Below are positions 60,865-64,000 of a stretch of 64,000 nt of DNA, piece by piece. Where the stretch lies: NCBI GenBank assembly GCA_021794015.1, contig JAJYRQ010000008.1, forward strand, positions 1 through 64,000. The letters run 5' to 3'. The stretch comes from Deltaproteobacteria bacterium. Its GTDB lineage: Bacteria; Desulfobacterota; Binatia; Binatales; Binataceae. Each line of letters begins with the position of its first letter. Position 1 is the first letter of the stretch. A program made the position numbers and the translations under genes. The notes below the pieces were generated by a model, which was not told the DNA's origin, searched no databases, and saw only the letters and a program-made list of their open reading frames with translations.

Positions 60865-61191
60865 TCAAGACAACAGGAGGAAGCCAAGCCCCACCAGCAC
60901 AGCCAGGCCGACCAGCGCCACGATAAGGTCGGCGACGACCCCGACCACACCCGCTTTCTCAGCTCCGGCGGGCGTCTCGACGTGCGCCGAATGGACCCCG
61001 CTGTGGTTTCCCTGCCGGGAGGTATAGTACAGCCCGGTGCCGGGAATTCCGACCGTCCGCCTCACCCCGCGCCGGCCAACGGTCAGGTGGGCGCCGCGGA
61101 CCCCGAATGTAAGACTGGCGCCCGATTTCGACAGGTTGACCGAGAGTCCCGGAAAAATCTGCTTGCGGCGATAAAAGCGGAAATTGCCCAT
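60865..61191 (-). CDS. DUF4236 domain membrane protein
   Basis: 108 aa from ATG 61191 (MGNFRFYRRKQIFPGLSVNL). The DUF4236 pattern is clear: NLSKSGASLTFGVRGAHLTV then GRRGVRRTVGIPGTGLYYT, giving beta repeats. A C-terminal helix (about 86-107; VVADLIVALVGLAVLVGLGF) anchors it. Function unknown. Likely co-transcribed after tadA (28 bp gap). Confidence 0.88.
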   Translation of the reverse strand: MGNFRFYRRKQIFPGLSVNLSKSGASLTFGVRGAHLTVGRRGVRRTVGIPGTGLYYTSRQGNHSGVHSAHVETPAGAEKAGVVGVVADLIVALVGLAVLVGLGFLLLS

Positions 61192-61219
61192 CGCTACGTC
61201 ACCCGAAAAGGCGCGCCCG

Positions 61220-61795
61220 TCACTCCGGGCTGGAGTCACGTAGACTTGCCGGCGAGCAGCCAGCGGCGTTGCCGGGCGCCGGCGAATTCCACTCCAAGGC
61301 GCGCCGGTGCGCGAAAAACATGCGCATCAGGGCCGCGCATTCCTGCTCCAGGATGCCGCCGTAGACCTCGATCCCGTGGTTCAACCGCCCGTCGCGGCCG
61401 ATATCGTAAACCGAGCCAAGTGCGCCGGCCTTAGGGTCGCGGGCGCCGAAGTAAACCCGCGCGATCCGCGCCAGGATGATCGCCCCGACGCACATCACAC
61501 AGGGCTCCAAGGTAACGTAGAGCACAGCGCCGGGAAGCCGGTAGGTACCGCGAGCGGCGCACGCCTGGCGCAGCGCCAGCAGCTCGGCGTGCGCGGTACA
61601 GTCGTTGAGCGCAATCGGCTGATTATGAGCCGCACCCAGAACTGCGCCGTCGAGCGCCACCACGGCGCCTACCGGCACCTCGTTCCGGTCAAGGGCCGCG
61701 CGCGCCGACTCCAGCGCGCGACGCATCAGGGCGGTTTGCTCAGAGCACTCCATTGCCGGCGACCCCTGCGATCCGGTCTTGCCATTAGCGCCCAT
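61220..61795 (-). CDS. tadA: tRNA adenosine(34) deaminase
   Basis: 191 aa from ATG 61795 (GGAG nine bases upstream); a shorter start at 61753 (MECSEQTALMRRALESARAA) is equally plausible. It converts A34 to inosine in tRNA-Arg(ACG). Zinc/catalytic motifs: TAHAELLAL (HAE) and EPCVMCVGAI (PCxxC). The C-terminal ARDPKAGALGSVYDI is typical. Essential housekeeping gene. Confidence 0.95.
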   Translation of the reverse strand: MGANGKTGSQGSPAMECSEQTALMRRALESARAALDRNEVPVGAVVALDGAVLGAAHNQPIALNDCTAHAELLALRQACAARGTYRLPGAVLYVTLEPCVMCVGAIILARIARVYFGARDPKAGALGSVYDIGRDGRLNHGIEVYGGILEQECAALMRMFFAHRRALEWNSPAPGNAAGCSPASLRDSSPE

Positions 61796-61887
61796 CACCA
61801 CGCTCTCCGCGACCTCGCCTCTTCCCAACCGCTGCCCTGCAGCGATTCTCGTCCTGCAGCGATCAGGATAGCGACCGGGCCTTCAGG

Positions 61888-61916
61888 TTGACAGTGCCGC
61901 CCGCAGCCTCGACAAT
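61888..61916 (+). promoter_or_regulatory. Promoter of the rhodanese-nitrilase genes
   Basis: TTGACA (61888-61893), 17-bp spacer, GACAAT (61911-61916), about 115 bp upstream of the rhodanese start and divergent from tadA. Confidence 0.5.
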
Positions 61917-62032
61917 GTACCAGGCCAGGGTAAACACTTGCACTGCGCCTGCAAACCGGCGCTCCGACCCGGCAGGCACGGGCGGGCGGTTTGTTCGCCG
62001 TCCCGATGGCCGGCCGCAGCAGCGGTGGAATG

Positions 62033-62344
62033 ATGAACAGCATCCGAGAGCTGGAGCCAGGCGAATTAAAGGCGATGCTCGACCGGGGTGAAGAACTCGT
62101 CGTCCTGGACGTGCGCGAGCACTGGGAGGTCGAGGCGGCCCCGTTTCAGGGCGCCGTCCATATTCCGATGGGTGAACTCTGCTCGCGGCTGCACGAGCTG
62201 GACCAGGAACGGCCAACCGTCGTGCTCTGCCACCGCGGATGGCGCAGCGCCCAGGCGGCCGCCTACCTTGCCCAGGCCGGATTCGCACAGGTCCTGAACC
62301 TCTGCGGAGGACTCGAGGCCTGGCGGCTTGCGCCAGCCGCCTAG
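62033..62344 (+). CDS. Single-domain rhodanese
   Basis: 103 aa (an adjacent ATG at 62030 is possible). Rhodanese fold: VVLDVREHWEVEAAPFQGAV, HIPMGEL, catalytic Cys in VVLCHRGWRSAQAAAYL and GGLEAW. The active-site loop CHRGWRS is of the GlpE/PspE kind, for persulfide transfer. Followed 61 bp later by the nitrilase-family gene. Confidence 0.94.
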   Translation: MNSIRELEPGELKAMLDRGEELVVLDVREHWEVEAAPFQGAVHIPMGELCSRLHELDQERPTVVLCHRGWRSAQAAAYLAQAGFAQVLNLCGGLEAWRLAPAA

Positions 62345-62405
62345 GCGGCAGGGCGGTGCGCAGGCAGCACAGGGGCGCGCCCGGCCGGACGCGCAGGGAG
62401 ACGTC

Positions 62406-63242
62406 ATGACCCATCTGGCTGCAGCCCTACAGATGTCGGCGGGCCCCGACAAGTCACGCAATCTCGAAAGCGCAGGGCGTTTGGTGCGGCTGGCCGCGGC
62501 GCGCGGCGCCCGGCTCGTCGTGCTGCCCGAGGTGTTTAACTGGCGCGGCAAGCGCTCCGAGGAACCCTCCCAGGCCGAAGGCCTCGACGGACCGTCGCTT
62601 ACGTTGATGGCGGGACTGGCCCGCGAGCTCCAACTGCACCTGGTGGCGGGCTCGATAACCGAGCGCGCCCTGGGCCAGGAAAAAAACTACAACACTTCGG
62701 TCGCGTTCGGTCCGGACGGCAGACAGCTTGCCGTCTACCGGAAAATCCACCTCTTCGACGTCGAGCTTTCGGGACGGCTGAGGGCCAGGGAGTCGGAAGC
62801 GAAGCTTTCGGGCGAAAAGGTTGTCACGGCCGAGACAGCCCTGGGGCCGATCGGTCTTAGCATCTGCTACGACCTGCGATTCCCCGAACTTTACCGCGAG
62901 CTGGCCTTGCGCGGCGCCAGGGTGATAACCGTCCCCAGCGCCTTTACCTTCCCTACCGGAGAAGCGCATTGGGAGGTCCTGATTCGAGCACGCGCCATCG
63001 AAAACCAGGCCTACGTGATCGCCGCCGCCCAGATAGGCCCCAATCCTCACGGCTTCAGCGACTACGGCAACAGCATGATCGTCGATCCCTGGGGGCGAGT
63101 CTTGGCGCGTGCACCGGACCGGCAAGAGGCCGCAGCGATCGCGCCCATCGACTTCGAGTACCAGGACCAGGTCCGGCGTGAGCTCCCGGCGCTCGAACAT
63201 GTCCGCCTGCTCCATCGGCCGGGTGATAAACGGCAACCCTAG
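62406..63242 (+). CDS. Nitrilase-superfamily amidase (Nit1-like)
   Basis: 278 aa from ATG 62406 (AGGGAG upstream). Catalytic triad: Glu in VVLPEVFNWRGK, Lys in VYRKIHLFDVEL and Cys in LSICYDLRFPELYRELA. The KIHLFDVEL context is that of deaminated-glutathione amidase and omega-amidase relatives, so repair of a metabolite side product is likely. Its TAG stop (63240-63242) is part of the dispersed repeat that begins there, so the C-terminus could have been set by the repeat. Confidence 0.92.
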   Translation: MTHLAAALQMSAGPDKSRNLESAGRLVRLAAARGARLVVLPEVFNWRGKRSEEPSQAEGLDGPSLTLMAGLARELQLHLVAGSITERALGQEKNYNTSVAFGPDGRQLAVYRKIHLFDVELSGRLRARESEAKLSGEKVVTAETALGPIGLSICYDLRFPELYRELALRGARVITVPSAFTFPTGEAHWEVLIRARAIENQAYVIAAAQIGPNPHGFSDYGNSMIVDPWGRVLARAPDRQEAAAIAPIDFEYQDQVRRELPALEHVRLLHRPGDKRQP

Positions 63243-63304
63243 TGTGCCGTCCCGCAAATAACTTTGAGAAGTCCAGCCGTCGTCCTGAGCGCCAGCGAAG
63301 GATC
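63240..63304 (-). repeat. Dispersed repeat element, copy 2 (inverted)
   Basis: Begins TAGTGTGCCGT, then AACTTTGAGAAGTCCAGCCG and TCCTGAGCGCCAGCGAAG: the reverse complement of about 122-186 with few mismatches. It abuts the nitrilase-family gene. Confidence 0.85.
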
Positions 63305-63365
63305 GCGTCCGGTCTTCCGGGCGAACTGGCTGGGCGCGGGGCTCTGACGCGCGGCGGGTCGCGCG

Positions 63366-63393
63366 AGACCCTTTACTTCCAATACGGTCGCTT
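63366..63393 (+). repeat. Dispersed repeat element, left part
   Basis: GACCCTTTACTTCCAATACG followed by GTCGCTTC, matching 101-128 almost exactly, then TCAGGATGACGG after a divergent spacer. The rest of 63243-63760 has no gene I can support; it is repeat-derived sequence plus the leader of the next gene. Confidence 0.8.
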
Positions 63394-63760
63394 CACTCCA
63401 GCAGCCTCCGTTCAGGATGACGGATTATTGGCTGGCCTTGAGCATTTCGTAACTCATTTGCGGGACACAACCCTGAGGCGCTCCCGAAGGAGGGCGTTTT
63501 AGGAGAGCCTCAGCGCCGCCTGCTGCAAGGACGCGCCGCCTCTTTTCACGGAGCAGCCGGGCTAACGATGGTTCCTTTTGTCCGGGCGGCCGGCGGGCGC
63601 CGACGGCGCTGCTTCCCGGGCGGCGCGGTTGTATGGCCGGCGGCGGGAAAAGCGCTAGAATATGCGGCACAATCGCCTTTGCCTTTGCGCTGCGCGGCTT
63701 GGCTGGGCAAGGCAGGCCTGGATGGGCCGCGCTTTGGCTGGAGCACGGTAGGGGAAAAGC

Positions 63761-64000
63761 ATGGCTTCGGGACCATTAGATGGATTACGTGTCCTTGACC
63801 TGACGGCGGTCGTCGCCGGTCCGTTCTGTACGATGCTTTTGGGCGACCTGGGGGCCGACGTGATAAAGATCGAGCCGCCCGAGGGTGACTCGACCCGCCG
63901 CTTCGGCCGGCCGCAGAAAAACGGCGTGACCGCTTCCTTTCTCGCCTTCAATCGCAACAAGCGCAGCATCGTTGTCGACCTCAAGAAGCCCGACGGGCCG
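63761..64000 (+). CDS. CaiB/BaiF family III CoA-transferase, N-terminal part
   Basis: 80 codons from ATG 63761 (GGGGA upstream) to the window edge, frame open. [20 protein letters not shown] and [20 protein letters not shown] are the family III signature; [20 protein letters not shown] follows as expected. The catalytic Asp lies beyond the edge. Substrate unknown. Confidence 0.93.
   Translation, partial: MASGPLDGLRVLDLTAVVAGPFCTMLLGDLGADVIKIEPPEGDSTRRFGRPQKNGVTASFLAFNRNKRSIVVDLKKPDGP

Overview
The window is a G+C-rich bacterial chromosome segment (about two-thirds G+C by eye). Nearly every gene between position 1221 and 59455 is read from the minus strand. The translation machinery is bacterial: zinc-type S14, zinc-ligand forms of S4, L24, L33 and L36, a single tuf, and no rpmD in the spc operon. 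Together with branched-chain-type ABC transport, UbiD chemistry and dispersed noncoding repeats, this suggests an uncultured soil or sediment lineage of the Binatota / Methylomirabilota / Desulfobacterota kind. That placement is an inference; no 16S rRNA gene is present.

Layout. 1-1220: noncoding DNA packed with dispersed and palindromic repeats. 1221-4934: a membrane protein coupled to a TldE/TldD protease pair. 5069-6785: an isochorismatase-like protein lacking the family cysteine, and a PEP-mutase/isocitrate-lyase-type lyase. 6893-38614: a nearly unbroken ribosomal super-operon, in transcription order secE-nusG-rplKAJL-rpoBC-rpsLG-fusA-tuf-S10-spc-alpha (ending rpoA-rplQ). It is preceded by tRNA-Tyr, tRNA-Gly, tRNA-Thr, rpmG and tRNA-Trp. 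A strong promoter followed at once by a terminator-like hairpin lies ahead of rpsL.

39634-56136: the most interesting region, a long co-directional catabolic cluster. In transcription order it holds a FAD subunit (interrupted by an in-frame TAG), a fused [2Fe-2S]/molybdopterin hydroxylase, a 6-hydroxynicotinate-reductase-like Fe-S flavoprotein, a UPF0280 (ApbE-like fold) protein, an aromatic-acid MFS carrier, a UbiD-type decarboxylase, an AA_synth (DUF1185) protein, a complete Liv-type ABC importer with a fused LivH-LivM permease, an enamidase-like amidohydrolase and a MarR regulator. This matches the first three steps of the Eubacterium barkeri nicotinate route (hydroxylation, ring reduction, enamide hydrolysis to 2-formylglutarate), with extra uptake and decarboxylation functions. 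The UPF0280 protein is a candidate for attaching the covalent flavin known in that reductase.

56314-57371: DUF302 and glutathione-S-transferase-like genes. 57616-59455: a four-gene redox unit ([2Fe-2S] ferredoxin, hemerythrin, 7Fe ferredoxin, PAS protein) behind a promoter overlapped by a perfect 10-bp-arm palindrome resembling an NsrR/Rrf2 operator. 59703-64000: a decayed methyltransferase remnant, a membrane protein, tRNA-Ser, DUF4236, tadA, rhodanese, a nitrilase-family amidase, a second copy of the repeat family, and the start of a CaiB/BaiF CoA-transferase that runs off the end.
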